NCBI GenBank assembly: GCA_030295235.1
Contig: AP026148.1
Coordinates: 744,001-808,000 of the forward strand
Reading direction: 5' to 3'
Length of the DNA: 64,000 nucleotides
Source: Fistulifera solaris
Lineage: Eukaryota > Bacillariophyta > Bacillariophyceae > Naviculales > Stauroneidaceae
Of the stretch, positions 32,901 to 42,198 are shown piece by piece. Numbering within the stretch: the first letter of the stretch is position 1; each line of letters opens with the position of its first letter. The notes under the pieces were generated by a model, which was given only the letters and a program-made list of their open reading frames with translations, was not told the DNA's origin and made no database searches. The position numbers and the translations under genes were made by a program.

Positions 32901-33304
32901 ATGTACTCAGCTCTCTCATTCCCTCCAACAGAGTTGTCACTTTGGTAACACTAACACGAGCTACTTCATCCGTAGCCCTTTCATACTGAATTGGAAATCA
33001 AAAGAGAATTGTACAAAGTATGTCAGTTCCGCTCATGCTATAATGCCTAATATCTTTGATTTCGGTGCTATCATACCTGAACTCTGAATTCCTCATTTTC
33101 ACTATCCTTCGTGACGTAAAATACCGTTAAGGCTACAGTCAATGCGCTCAAAATCAAAGTAATGCCGACAGCCACCTTCATCCCCTTCAACCAACGCTCA
33201 TGTGCGACCAAAAGTCCATCTTGAGACACGCTTTCATTGATGCTATCGTTGGAACTATCATGCTTGCTTGAAGACGATCCTTCGAATGGAGGCTGATCTT
33301 TCAT
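29971..33304 (-). CDS. Receptor guanylate cyclase/phosphodiesterase fusion, copy C (intact)
   Basis: Exon 1 is 33077-33304, exon 2 is 29971-32985; the 91-bp intron has a GTATGA donor and TTCAG acceptor. 1080 residues with no frame break. It shares the layout of copies A and B: TM1 (VAVGITLILSALTVALTVFYV), extracellular region, TM2 (FLAVSSVLIFLFTAVSFLILDY), cyclase (FADICGFTAWS, KVETVGDCYVAVSG, QLFGDTMNTTSR), PDE (HCFEHASH, ALIHDVDHRG, QASDVSH). The cyclase and PDE are highly similar to A/B, while the cytoplasmic start and the extracellular region are strongly diverged, as expected if the three recognise different ligands or partners. A Glu/Lys-rich coiled coil (EEARRQMEEAEKLKEKQ) lies between TM2 and the cyclase and is absent from A/B in this form. 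Confidence 0.93.
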
Positions 33305-34909
33305 CTTTCGTGCTTTTTTGTTTCACAAGGGAAAAAGTGATGAAAGAAGAAATGTGTGAGCTGACGATGGTGCGATCTTCGTGGTGTCGATTCATCCATC
33401 GGTGGCAAATGACCTTTTTCCGAAGACGGATCGTTGCTCGAAGAATCCGGTTCCAATTACTTCCTTCCTGGGCCTTTATACTATCGATCTTTATGTTGAT
33501 TTCAAATTTTAGTCGAGCAGTCCTTCCGTTCTTCAGTCTTCTTTGCCCTTCTCTCCTTCTAATCATACGATCGGAAACGGGCCCAGAAACAAAAAGGCTT
33601 CTTTGATTTACAGTATTTATCATTTTTACGTGGAAAAAGAATCCGGAGAAGGAAGAGGAGCATTTTTACAGAACAACGGTAGCGGATAACGGAGACAGGG
33701 TACCAGTACAGGCTACATGCTGAAGTTTGCGACTAAACAAGGAGTTCGGATTTGTTGTCGTATTCAATCAGTTCAATCGTTGTTGACAGGCGATGATTGC
33801 AGGATAGGAGAAAATGAAAATGACCTTTAGCCTACAACCTACAACTTGAAGTTAATGGTGGTTGTGGCAAAGCGGATGCTCGCGGCTCTCGAGAATAAAG
33901 TTCGACGCGTGTTAATTGGGCCAATAAACGTAAACTTTGTCGTTTGAAGCTCGCGCTTAAATAAACTCCTAATTTCTCAGAATGAGATTTTGCCATTCGA
34001 CTGTTTTCTCCATTGTTCGTTTTCATTTTCTCACAAATATTTCAATGTGGTACTATGCTGTCTTTTTTGAAGATTACCGTTGACAGTTACGGAGTATTAC
34101 GTTGCTGAACGATTGAGTGACCTCACGTTTCATTTGCATCCCTTGAGGTTTGTTCGGAAAACCCTTTGCATCGCAGGCAGATATCTTATCTGTCTTGAAA
34201 GCTGCCGGAACTACTACGTCATAGGCGAATCTAAATAACTAGTAGAAGATGCTATCAAACGAAGTTTCGTAAATCAATGGTCTTGTTTTAAGGAAATATG
34301 TATACGGTGGAGTTGGACATACAGAAACTCTGTGTACTTCATAGTACAGAAATTCTGTGAGACGTGTACTGGATCATACAGAATTTCTGTGCCTCCCAGG
34401 CTTTGGTCTGGGTTGTAAGGATTGAATAATGACGACGTGAATGTGGTTCAAGTACCGGTACCGAGGTAATAGTGTAGAACGCTGCGTCTCGGTTTCGTCT
34501 TTTCTTAGGTTAGACTACGGTTTGAGTTCCTTGAGGGCTGAGGATCTCACGATTGCCACGTCATCCGGCATCCTGGTTTGTTTTGGGGTTTTATGTGGAA
34601 AACGTGTGTGACTACTTTGTATGTCACGATTAATCGTCGTTGCTTTCCGCCGTCGACGGCGTCATCCCGTCAGCAGCAGCGAACGAGGTTCGTCGTTTTG
34701 TACACCATGGCGGACCCTCAACAGCCCAAGATTTCCTTTTCGAGTTTCTCTTTCGTTCCCTTATCGGCATCGTAACTTGTTGGAAAAAAAAAAAAGAATC
34801 ATCGATAAGCAGCTGTCGTCGCATTTGAAGGGTCCGAAGGTGTAAGGGAATCTCAATTCGACTATCATTCTCGTATTTTCGGTTGATTTTTTTTGCAATC
34901 TAGAAATAA
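33305..34909. other. Intergenic spacer of 1.6 kb
   Basis: No gene recognised. Contains three 14-bp near-palindromes of ACAGAA..TCTGTG type (34321-34391) and GTACCGGTAC (34452-34461). Serves as divergent promoter region for copy C and the sigma factor. Confidence 0.4.
34321..34391. repeat. Three spaced near-palindromes (ACAGAAWYTCTGTG)
   Basis: ACAGAAACTCTGTG at 34321-34334, ACAGAAATTCTGTG at 34346-34359, ACAGAATTTCTGTG at 34378-34391. Each is a palindrome or one step from it, spaced 25 and 32 bp start to start. They resemble operator-like protein-binding sites, upstream of the sigma-factor gene by about 0.5 kb. Confidence 0.6.
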
Positions 34910-36199
34910 ATGACAGGAATGACTTATCGTTTTCTAGTAGCAACAATCGTATCCGCAGCACTGTTGTTGTCGGTCGCCACAGCCTTTCAACCGCTGCAGC
35001 CGCAGCAAACACCGAAGCGACTCGCTAGTGTAAGCGTTCAAAGCTTAGTTGCGCCTACGGACGAGAAGAAGGCAACAATTGCTGCATCATGGCCAGCAAC
35101 CGGAATCCCCAATCACAAAATATTAACCAAAGCACAAGAGCAAAAACTAGGCAAAGCGATACAAAGAGCACGGAAATTACGGCAATGGCTTGAACAGCAT
35201 CCAACACAAGCAAAGATACCGCTCGACGACGCTTCCATCGTTTATGCGCTTTCTTCCTCGGTGACTTCGCACGAATCATCATCGTATCACAACTATACGC
35301 AAGCTCAGATCGATACTATTCTCGAGAAAGGGCACCAAGCCAAGCAAAAGTTGATGATGTACAACCTCCGACTAGTATCAAAAATTGCCAAGAAATGGGC
35401 GTACATGACACACTATAAAAATGGCGATTACATCTCGAATGCCAACGATGGCTCACTCACGCGTCCTTCCATACAAGAAGCCATTCAAGAAGGCATTGAA
35501 GGACTAGCGAGGGCCGTTGATCGTTACGATCCGACCAAAAATTGGCGATTCTCAACGTACGCTACATACTGGATCACCGACTCGATCCGCAACTGCTATG
35601 CATCGGCATCAAACGGTCATGCGATGCGATTGCCCTCCGCTTATCACGAAACAGTCGCGCGTTACAAGTCTCTGATCAAAGAACAGTACCACCTCTACCA
35701 AGCGGCACCTCCCATGGAAAATTTGGCGGCGCAGATGGATTTGAAGCTTTCTCGTTTGCAGAAAATTCTTCGACTCGCTCAGCCTCCTCTGTCCTTGGAT
35801 GGACCCACTTCTTCGTTTGCGAGTGCTGGAAAGTCGGGCATTGCGGATGCATCAACGACTATGCTCGGAGATATCCTGGTCATGGGCACGTCGGAAGATC
35901 CGGAAGCGCTGTTGGAATGGAGTATGCTGCGAGGTGCGTTAGAGCACGCGTTAGTGACCCAATTGTCACCCCATGAACGCGACGTCGTACGACTTCGTTC
36001 AGGGTTAGATGATGGCGTGACGAGGACGTTTCGACAAGTTTCTGTGGATTGTTACGAAGGAAAATTAAGTCCCGTGCAAATTCAGGTGACGTGGGTCAGG
36101 GCCTTGAAGAAACTTCGTTCTCCGGAAGCGTTATCGAAGTACGGATGGATGTCCTATTTCGAACTGTGCGATGTGGACCCCGAGAGTGTTTCTTTGTAA
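34910..36199 (+). CDS. Plastid RNA polymerase sigma-70 family factor
   Basis: 429 residues from ATG 34910. The signal peptide ends ATA-FQP with Phe26 at the predicted cleavage site, followed by a Gln/Pro/Lys stretch: a bipartite plastid signal. Sigma region 2 runs about 145-230: KLMMYNLRLVSKIAKKWA, IQEAIQEGIEGLARAVDRYD, WRFSTYATYWITDSIRN, the -10 recognition and core-binding segment. Region 3 follows (LPSAYHETVARYKSLI). Region 4 is near the C-terminus (LVTQLSPHERDVVRLRSGLDDG, then a weak helix-turn-helix). It directs the plastid-encoded bacterial-type polymerase to promoters. Region 4 looks less conserved than in bacterial primary sigma factors. Family sure, plastid location well supported, target promoters unknown. 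Confidence 0.92.
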   Translation: MTGMTYRFLVATIVSAALLLSVATAFQPLQPQQTPKRLASVSVQSLVAPTDEKKATIAASWPATGIPNHKILTKAQEQKLGKAIQRARKLRQWLEQHPTQAKIPLDDASIVYALSSSVTSHESSSYHNYTQAQIDTILEKGHQAKQKLMMYNLRLVSKIAKKWAYMTHYKNGDYISNANDGSLTRPSIQEAIQEGIEGLARAVDRYDPTKNWRFSTYATYWITDSIRNCYASASNGHAMRLPSAYHETVARYKSLIKEQYHLYQAAPPMENLAAQMDLKLSRLQKILRLAQPPLSLDGPTSSFASAGKSGIADASTTMLGDILVMGTSEDPEALLEWSMLRGALEHALVTQLSPHERDVVRLRSGLDDGVTRTFRQVSVDCYEGKLSPVQIQVTWVRALKKLRSPEALSKYGWMSYFELCDVDPESVSL

Positions 36200-36499
36200 T
36201 GATGTGTTGGAAGAAGTCAAGGAGGTGACAACGCAGACTGCCGCATGGAATCAATACAGCTTCGAAATCGCGACACTCTCTTCGAGTGCCATGAGTATTA
36301 ATGATGTCCATCAAACACAGGTACTGCATCTATTGATTAGAGAACGATACAGACTGACTGGAGATTGTCTAAAGCTTTTGACGGCGGTCGACTGAGAGCA
36401 GAACAACATCAGGTGAGGAAACTTAAAGGACGATTTATCTCAACGAGAGAATTTATCCATTGTTTCGATGTCGTTCAAAGCGTTTTACTGCCTTATTGC

Positions 36500-36647
36500 G
36501 GGATATTATCTCGAGTTTCCTGTATTCATTGTGCTTCTCCCACGGTGAAAAGATATCATCACACGCCAACGGCGTGTAGTCCATGATATTATTCAAGGGA
36601 TTTAATCCAGGCTAGTCCGGGCAATTATCAAGGAAAGGATTGGGACA
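36500..36647 (-). pseudogene. Relic of an M43 metalloprotease C-terminus
   Basis: Read on the minus strand from 36646 the translation is CPNPFLDNCPD, a stop, then PGLNPLNNIMDYTPLACDDI. This lines up with CPNPLPDTCPNQPGPDPLNN and IMDYAPLGCDDIF of the metalloprotease at 43295-44443. After a one-base shift it continues TVGEAQ, stop, IQETRDNIR, matching TKGQAQRMQEAWNNIR. One in-frame stop, one frame shift and a further stop mark it as dead, and the catalytic HExxH part is absent. It shows that at least three copies of this protease existed in the locus. Confidence 0.85.
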
Positions 36648-36959
36648 TTTAACAGTGAGCAGGACGCAGGATGCAAACCGCAAGTCAAGTTGTTTAAATA
36701 ATGTCCAATGCAAAATACTATCAACTCCCAAGCACCAAGGCCTACTGCTTACTTGACATTGACCTCGAGCAATGAGCCATGCGCAACGGGCACTCTAAAT
36801 ATTATTAAACTAGTTTTCGGCAGTAAATGTACTCTGGAGCTTTTTAGCTTCCGGTAGATGACAGGAAGTAGGATGGCGGGACAGCAGATGACTTAGATGA
36901 CCGGTAAAGGTCGCAATCTCGCGTCTTTAGCTAGAGTTAAAAAATCAGGATTGATGACT

Positions 36960-36981
36960 CATGACCGAAATGCAGTCGTGG
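36960..36981. repeat. Dispersed imperfect palindrome, CATGACYG...CAGTCGTG family
   Basis: CATGACCGAAATGCAGTCGTGG. Related copies lie at 55398-55419, 55630-55651 and 57803-57824, all intergenic. Arms CACGACTG and CAGTCRTG flank a 5-6 base centre. Confidence 0.55.
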
Positions 36982-37634
36982 TAAAGTTGATACAGCACTT
37001 GAGGCTTATAATAAAAGTGGATGTCATCGATCCGCAAAGATTTTCGACGTTTACAAAGCGAGGCGTGCATTGCAAAAAAATACTGTACGAATTTTAACAT
37101 AACGCAGCAATATCTTTTGTCCTTTGCTTACTAATCTTGGCGAATGCACTATTTAGCAATTTCGCCTGTAAAAACATTAGTCGTGACTCATTTTATATAC
37201 GACTGAATTTCGGTGTGGAATTTATATCCCATCTTTTCAAATAATAATTTTCAAAATACCTTGTTGACGAAAGCGTGAATGACCTTATTAACAGGGTAAT
37301 GCTTTATTGCATTACAAGTAGAGCTATCGAATTGGACATCGGAATGATAAGCTTTGGATAATCAGCACAACCCGTATTTTGACTTACAAACAACCTTACT
37401 GTCACTGTCGTTCACTGGCAACAAGAGTTTTTGAAGGCCGAATGAATGAGACGAAACGGATGGCGCTCGATGCGAGATAAAAGATCGAATGAATGAGGTG
37501 TTCAAAGATTTTTCGAGACCCGCACCATTGGATGTGCTGGTGGCTTCTGAGCCACTCGATCTTGTGCGATCTTTTAACGTTTTTGGATCTTTCGCCACAA
37601 TCTCATCTTCTTATTATTACTTCTCAACAACACC

Positions 37635-38419
37635 ATGAAGATCGGTAATTACGCCATCGCCGTTGCGGCACTTCCCTCCTTGAGTTGGGGAGCTCGTCAT
37701 CCTACCTGCCAGACGTTCTCGGATTTGTACGCCGATGGAACGGAACTTTGCGAGAAGATGTTTTCTGATGCCTTTGTCGTCGTCCCCGACGATCAGCCGG
37801 CCTATCACATGTGGTTCTTTGATACGGATAACAATCCGAACGACCAAGTCACTCGTGATATCTTCGGCACGGAACCTGTCGAAGAATGCAACGTGCAGTA
37901 CTTTCACAAAGAAGTGCCGAGCCCGGAAGGCGACGACATGGGCGAGTGTCATCCGTGGAAGCAGCGTTCTTGTTGCCACAGTGAAACTGTCGGAAGCGTT
38001 GAAGAGATGAAAGCGCTTTACGGAAGTAGCTGGGATCGCTGCGGAACCATGTCAGAAGCCTGCGAGCGTTTCTTTGTCTTTGAACTCTGTTTCTACGAGT
38101 GCGAACCCTCGGTTGGTTTGTTTCGTCGCTTCAATGATAGTCAGACGGATCATCCTGACTTCAACACCTGGCAATTGTATCAGATGCCTATGAAGAAGAG
38201 CTATTGTGATGCGTGGTTCGACGCCTGCAAGAACGACTTCTTTTCCGAGGAGCGATTCTCGACGATCAAGGAGAAGAAGGAAGTGGACAAGCTCGGCGTC
38301 TCGTTGGTGTCATCGGCGCATTCGCTTTCCTTCTTTGTCTCTTCTCCTCGTTCTTGGTTCACCGTGAACGCAGTGGCAAGCCCGTGTTTGTCGCTGAAAA
38401 GGCGAACCCTGTGGCTTAA
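37635..38419 (+). CDS. Folate-receptor-like secreted/membrane protein, copy 1 (frame break near 38303)
   Basis: ATG 37635; the frame drifts after KLGVSL, and one missing base at about 38301-38306 restores GVIGAFAFLLCLFSSFLVHRER and a stop at 38417-38419, 261 residues. The N-terminus MKIGNYAIAVAALPSLSWGA is a signal peptide. The Cys pattern matches the folate receptor/riboflavin-binding family: GECHPWKQRSCCH, WDRCGTMSEACERFF, LCFYECEPSVGLF, MKKSYCDAWFDACKNDFF. A C-terminal membrane helix and a short basic cytosolic tail anchor it. Family members bind folate or other small ligands, or act in gamete recognition (Juno); the ligand here is unknown. Bases 37730-37976 are almost identical to copy 2. 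Confidence 0.82.
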
Positions 38420-38454
38420 ATCGTTTTGAGATACGTTTTGCAACACGGATAGTA

Positions 38455-38597
38455 TGAAATGATACTCTCACCGCGGGAGCTTTGTGATGTGGGTAATGGC
38501 TGAGAAATTAAAAGAGTCGGAAGATTCTTTGTTGACCGTTCGAACCTGAACATGGTAATGCATGCGAAAGGGAAGGTGAGATGTGTCATGGAAATAT
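38455..38597 (+). repeat. Conserved 3' spacer of folate-receptor-like copy 1
   Basis: About 140 bases downstream of the stop are nearly identical to 43030-43170 behind copy 2, including GCGGGAGCTTTGTGATGTGG and TTGACCGTTCGAACCTGAAC. It lies between convergent genes and has no coding frame. The flanking protease coding regions are much more diverged than this spacer. Confidence 0.75.
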
Positions 38598-38702
38598 GAT
38601 CACGATAGTGTTGCTATGAGGACGTTTAGTTGGTTATCATAGTAGTGAAAAGTGACTATTGAATTGAATCGTTTCTATTGTCTATTGCGCGTTTACTTGT
38701 CA

Positions 38703-39770
38703 TCATGATCGACTTCGAATATTTCTCCATGCTTCCCGCATCCGTCGTGCCTGACCCTCTGTGAAAACATCGTCACAGCCTAAAGGAGCGTAATCCATAA
38801 TGTTGTCTAAAGGGTCTACACCAGGCCGATCCGGACAACTATCCGGCAGCGGGTTGGGACATGCACCAAAAGTTCGTCCATAGTACCAGCTTTGTGCGTT
38901 CGTGTCGTCTACCAAATCTCCTGGAGAACATCCACCGTCAAACGTGTGAAGAAGATTCAGCCAGTGTCCTATAATAGAAAAGAAAGTCGACCAGTGAGCC
39001 TTAGCAGAAGAAGAGAAACGCAAAAGGCGATCGAAGATAATAGCAAACTTACCGACTTCATGCGCCAGTGTCGTTTTATCGGTAGCGCAATCGGTATCGA
39101 CCACAATGCCGTCCCCCTTTCCCATGACCTTGGCATTCTCCGCTAAGTTTGCGTAACCGCAATAGCGACCACCAAACATCCTGGCTGCTTTGTAGTAGAC
39201 ATTGAGTGTTTTGAAACCCCCTTTTCTGTGTTTCTTTTCCCTATTGTTTTGTTCGACGGTATTCCATTCAGAATCATACCAGGTTTTATCCACTACGCGA
39301 TTCGTCGCGACGACATTCAGCTGAAATCCGGTCGAGAGAAGGAGTTCGTTTGTTATATCGATGTTTTCCTGTAAAATTTCATCCGATAAAAAACCGGTTT
39401 CGTTATCTTTTTGAATGGCGTGGATGTATGTGGTGATGTTGACAAAGCCACCATTCTCCGGACCGAAGTCTTCATCGTCAATATCATCCTCAGGGTTGCA
39501 TCGAAACAGACGATTATTAGAGTTTGACCTCCTTTCCTGCTCATATTGAGCAAGGGATAAACGCTCTTGCTGTGCGACGGCCATTTCTTCAATGGAATGA
39601 ACATCGGGCGCTTGAAATCCACAACCATGAGGAGCATCGGAAAGATCTCGTCGATGATGAAGGTGATGGTGATGATGAAGGTGATGAGAGTCGTCATGCT
39701 TCTCGTGATTATGCGCGAGGACAGCGGATGCTGTAAGAAGACCGATAATAATGGAATCGATTTGCATCAT
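38703..39770 (-). CDS. Secreted M43 (pappalysin-type) metalloprotease, copy 1
   Basis: Exon 1 is 39053-39770, exon 2 is 38703-38968; intron 84 bp (GTAAGT donor, TTATAG acceptor). 327 residues from ATG 39770 (MMQIDSIIIGLLTASAVLA, signal peptide); the frame extends further upstream but without an ATG. A His-rich stretch (HLHHHHHLHHRR) follows the signal. The catalytic motif is assembled across the intron: LAHEVG from exon 1 and HWLNLLHTF from exon 2 make HExxHxxxxxH, the metzincin zinc site. The Met-turn is NIMDYAP. Paired cysteines (GGCSPGDLVDD, GACPNPLPDSCPD) are typical of M43. It should act outside the cell or in the secretory path. The intron is a multiple of three without a stop, so retention would insert 28 residues into the zinc motif. 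Confidence 0.88.
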   Translation of the reverse strand: MMQIDSIIIGLLTASAVLAHNHEKHDDSHHLHHHHHLHHRRDLSDAPHGCGFQAPDVHSIEEMAVAQQERLSLAQYEQERRSNSNNRLFRCNPEDDIDDEDFGPENGGFVNITTYIHAIQKDNETGFLSDEILQENIDITNELLLSTGFQLNVVATNRVVDKTWYDSEWNTVEQNNREKKHRKGGFKTLNVYYKAARMFGGRYCGYANLAENAKVMGKGDGIVVDTDCATDKTTLAHEVGKFAIIFDRLLRFSSSAKAHWSTFFSIIGHWLNLLHTFDGGCSPGDLVDDTNAQSWYYGRTFGACPNPLPDSCPDRPGVDPLDNIMDYAPLGCDDVFTEGQARRMREAWRNIRSRS

Positions 39771-42198
39771 TGCGGCACAACAAAATAAAAAAATACTCCG
39801 TATCTCTTTTAATTTTGTATTTTGTGTCAACCAAGTCAATAATCAACAGCATCTCTCCCTCGTCAACAAGTCAACTTGGTAAAATTCTGTGTTTCTTTAC
39901 AACGTTCTTGGCAACTTTCAGCGTAAGTACATAAGCCCTCTCATCATTTTCTTGAAAATCAATCACTAATCGGAAACCACAATACAGAAATGTACAGCAA
40001 AATGCAGCGCAATACTTAACGTCTGCAAGTCGATAAGAAGACAATTAGGATATCAGTTGTCAGTTTGGTTTAAGCCTGAATCCGATGATCTTCGAAATCT
40101 GTCACAGTTGAAACTTTTCATTTAGTACCTGGTACATTGCAGATTGCAGAAGAAACTGGCGCGCGCTCCGGTCACGTGATTGCCCTCTTTCTTCTTGGAA
40201 GGAGAAACAAGCGAAGGGCACGGGTTTATGTTGATGCGATGCGAATGACACAGGAAGTATACAACGATGGCAGCGATTTATAATAACAAAGAGGAATGCA
40301 ATAATTCACAGTAATCATTCGTGAAGTCTTTTGCCTGAGTCGTAAGATCATCAAAATTAAAGCTGAAGACATGACGACGACAGAAAGATAATTCACATTT
40401 TTTACTTCACATCTCTTGCAATTCCTGTCATCGCGAGACCTTTAATGATAAACAGAAGACAATCGAATGCATCCTTCGCTTTCTTAACCGAGAGGATTCT
40501 GTCTGATTCGACGAATTCACTTTTCCAAGACTGAAAGGTGGGTTCTGCATTGGAACGCCGGCACTTTCCAAGCGAAGGGTCGGCATCAGCGCTCTAGGAG
40601 TGGGCAACGGCGGCGGAAGCGTCAGATTCATCCGTAAATGCTGCCTCATCCAAGCGAACGCCTCGAATTCATGGACCGTTTCATTACGTAACTGATCAAT
40701 CAAGGAATCGGAGAAAAGGGATTGCGTCCGCAAGTTGAGACACTGCTGACCCAATGTCGATTCTTGAATGGGAAAATGCGGAGCTGAGAAGTCTTTCTTA
40801 GAGAGCAATTGCATCTAATTCCCATGACTCGGTGCAGCGTCGACCAGGTGAATTGCGTTTTGATTTTCAGGTGGCAGCTGAACTTTGGCCTTGTTCAGTG
40901 AGCGGCGGTTGGTCGTTGCTTTACTAGCACTTTGGTCGCGACAGAAGTGAGGGTGCGAAAGCATCTGACAATCGGTCGGAAAGCCATGGCGAGTTGGCGG
41001 TGACCGGTTACTTTCGAAACCTCCCGCGGTACACCTTACAAACGAAACTTTCGTATTTCAAGTTGCCAAAGAATCTCCACAGCCATTTCACAAAGAGGGC
41101 GTTGGGGTCGCAAATGACGACAGCGGTTCCATTGAGAGCCCAAAAATTGCTTCCTGCTCCATTTTTCGACCATTCCTAGTGCATCTGCGCTCGATATAAG
41201 TCAACATCAACATGAACGTTGGTACAAATGAGTGAGACTTGCTTGAATCATGATGCATTTGTGCGCAAAAAAAACTTCGTACCCTCTCTAGAAACGTCGG
41301 TTCGCTGTTGAAATCTAGCGTGTACGTAAAAATCTCTGCTGTGGGGAGATGATTAATTGCGTGGGTGAATTCGCTCGTGTTTCGAGCCGGTTGTGAGCTG
41401 TTCGATGCTCCCTCCGCTGGCCTTGCCACGTTATCTAATTTCTCAGACAGAGTATCCTGGGCAGGGGGTTTGATATCGTCCAGTTTGGGACTCGCGTCAT
41501 TGTCAAAAACTTCCGTCGGATTTGACGCAAATGTTAAACCTAACCTTTTCTCAAATAATGATGGTGAATGAGGAATAATCAACAGTCGATCTTTTCAAGA
41601 TTCCTTTTTTTTAGGTGACGCACCTCAACCATCAACAAGCGCTAGTCTGCTAAGAAGAAGTACGGAGTAGATCTTAGATTTAGATTGGTACAGTAAGTAG
41701 TACTACGAACTTCTCTATCCAAGTTCGAAGTTGAAACTTTAGAGGGAGAATAGTGGTATAAAATGAGTCCGGATACCTGGTACGGATCGTAGGTATTTTG
41801 AGGCCGGGTACCTTAACGAGGATAGTAAATGACATCGTAGAGATTTCAGGTTCTGCAGCTTTTCTTTCGCAGCACAGACAACAGACAGCATAAGCAAACG
41901 GCAAAAGCCAGTAAAAATAAATTAATACTTCTTCTTATCACAACCAAATACATTTGATATTATCTGAAAACTGATAATTACAGGATAGTGATTTGTTAAT
42001 CTGTGATCTGAGGAAGATGGAGAGATGATGATGATTGATTCAAACAAAATGTGAAATGGGTGGTGCTGGTGCGCCTGCCAAAGATGCCGATATCTTCGGT
42101 TGACGAAGATCTTGACACGCAGGATTTGACCTGAGCCACACAAAATAAGCAATCTTTAAAATAAAACGCAACAACGTATCTTTTGTATCACCAAGGCC
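39771..42198. other. Intergenic spacer of 2.4 kb
   Basis: One possible small gene (40428-40814, minus). A longer minus-strand frame at 41088-41582 has no ATG near its start and no domain, so I do not call it. GTACCTGGTAC lies at 40125-40135. No other feature recognised. Confidence 0.4.
40428..40814 (-). CDS. Possible hypothetical protein, 128 residues
   Basis: An ATG-started frame (MQLLSKKDFSAPHFPIQEST). It has a plausible helical region (SLIDQLRNETVHEFEAFAWMRQHL) followed by a Pro-rich stretch and a basic end. No domain, signal peptide or membrane segment. It may be a real short gene or chance; there is no supporting homologue that I recognise. Confidence 0.3.
   Translation of the reverse strand: MQLLSKKDFSAPHFPIQESTLGQQCLNLRTQSLFSDSLIDQLRNETVHEFEAFAWMRQHLRMNLTLPPPLPTPRALMPTLRLESAGVPMQNPPFSLGKVNSSNQTESSRLRKRRMHSIVFCLSLKVSR

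Larger units (their letters stand above)
36200..37634. other. Intergenic spacer with a metalloprotease relic
   Basis: Holds the decayed M43 fragment at 36500-36647 and a CATGACCGAAATGCAGTCGTGG imperfect palindrome (36960-36981). The remainder has no recognisable feature. Confidence 0.5.

Noticed and set aside
41088-41582. 164-residue minus-strand frame
   Set aside because: No ATG near the start, no domain, and a composition that does not look coding throughout.
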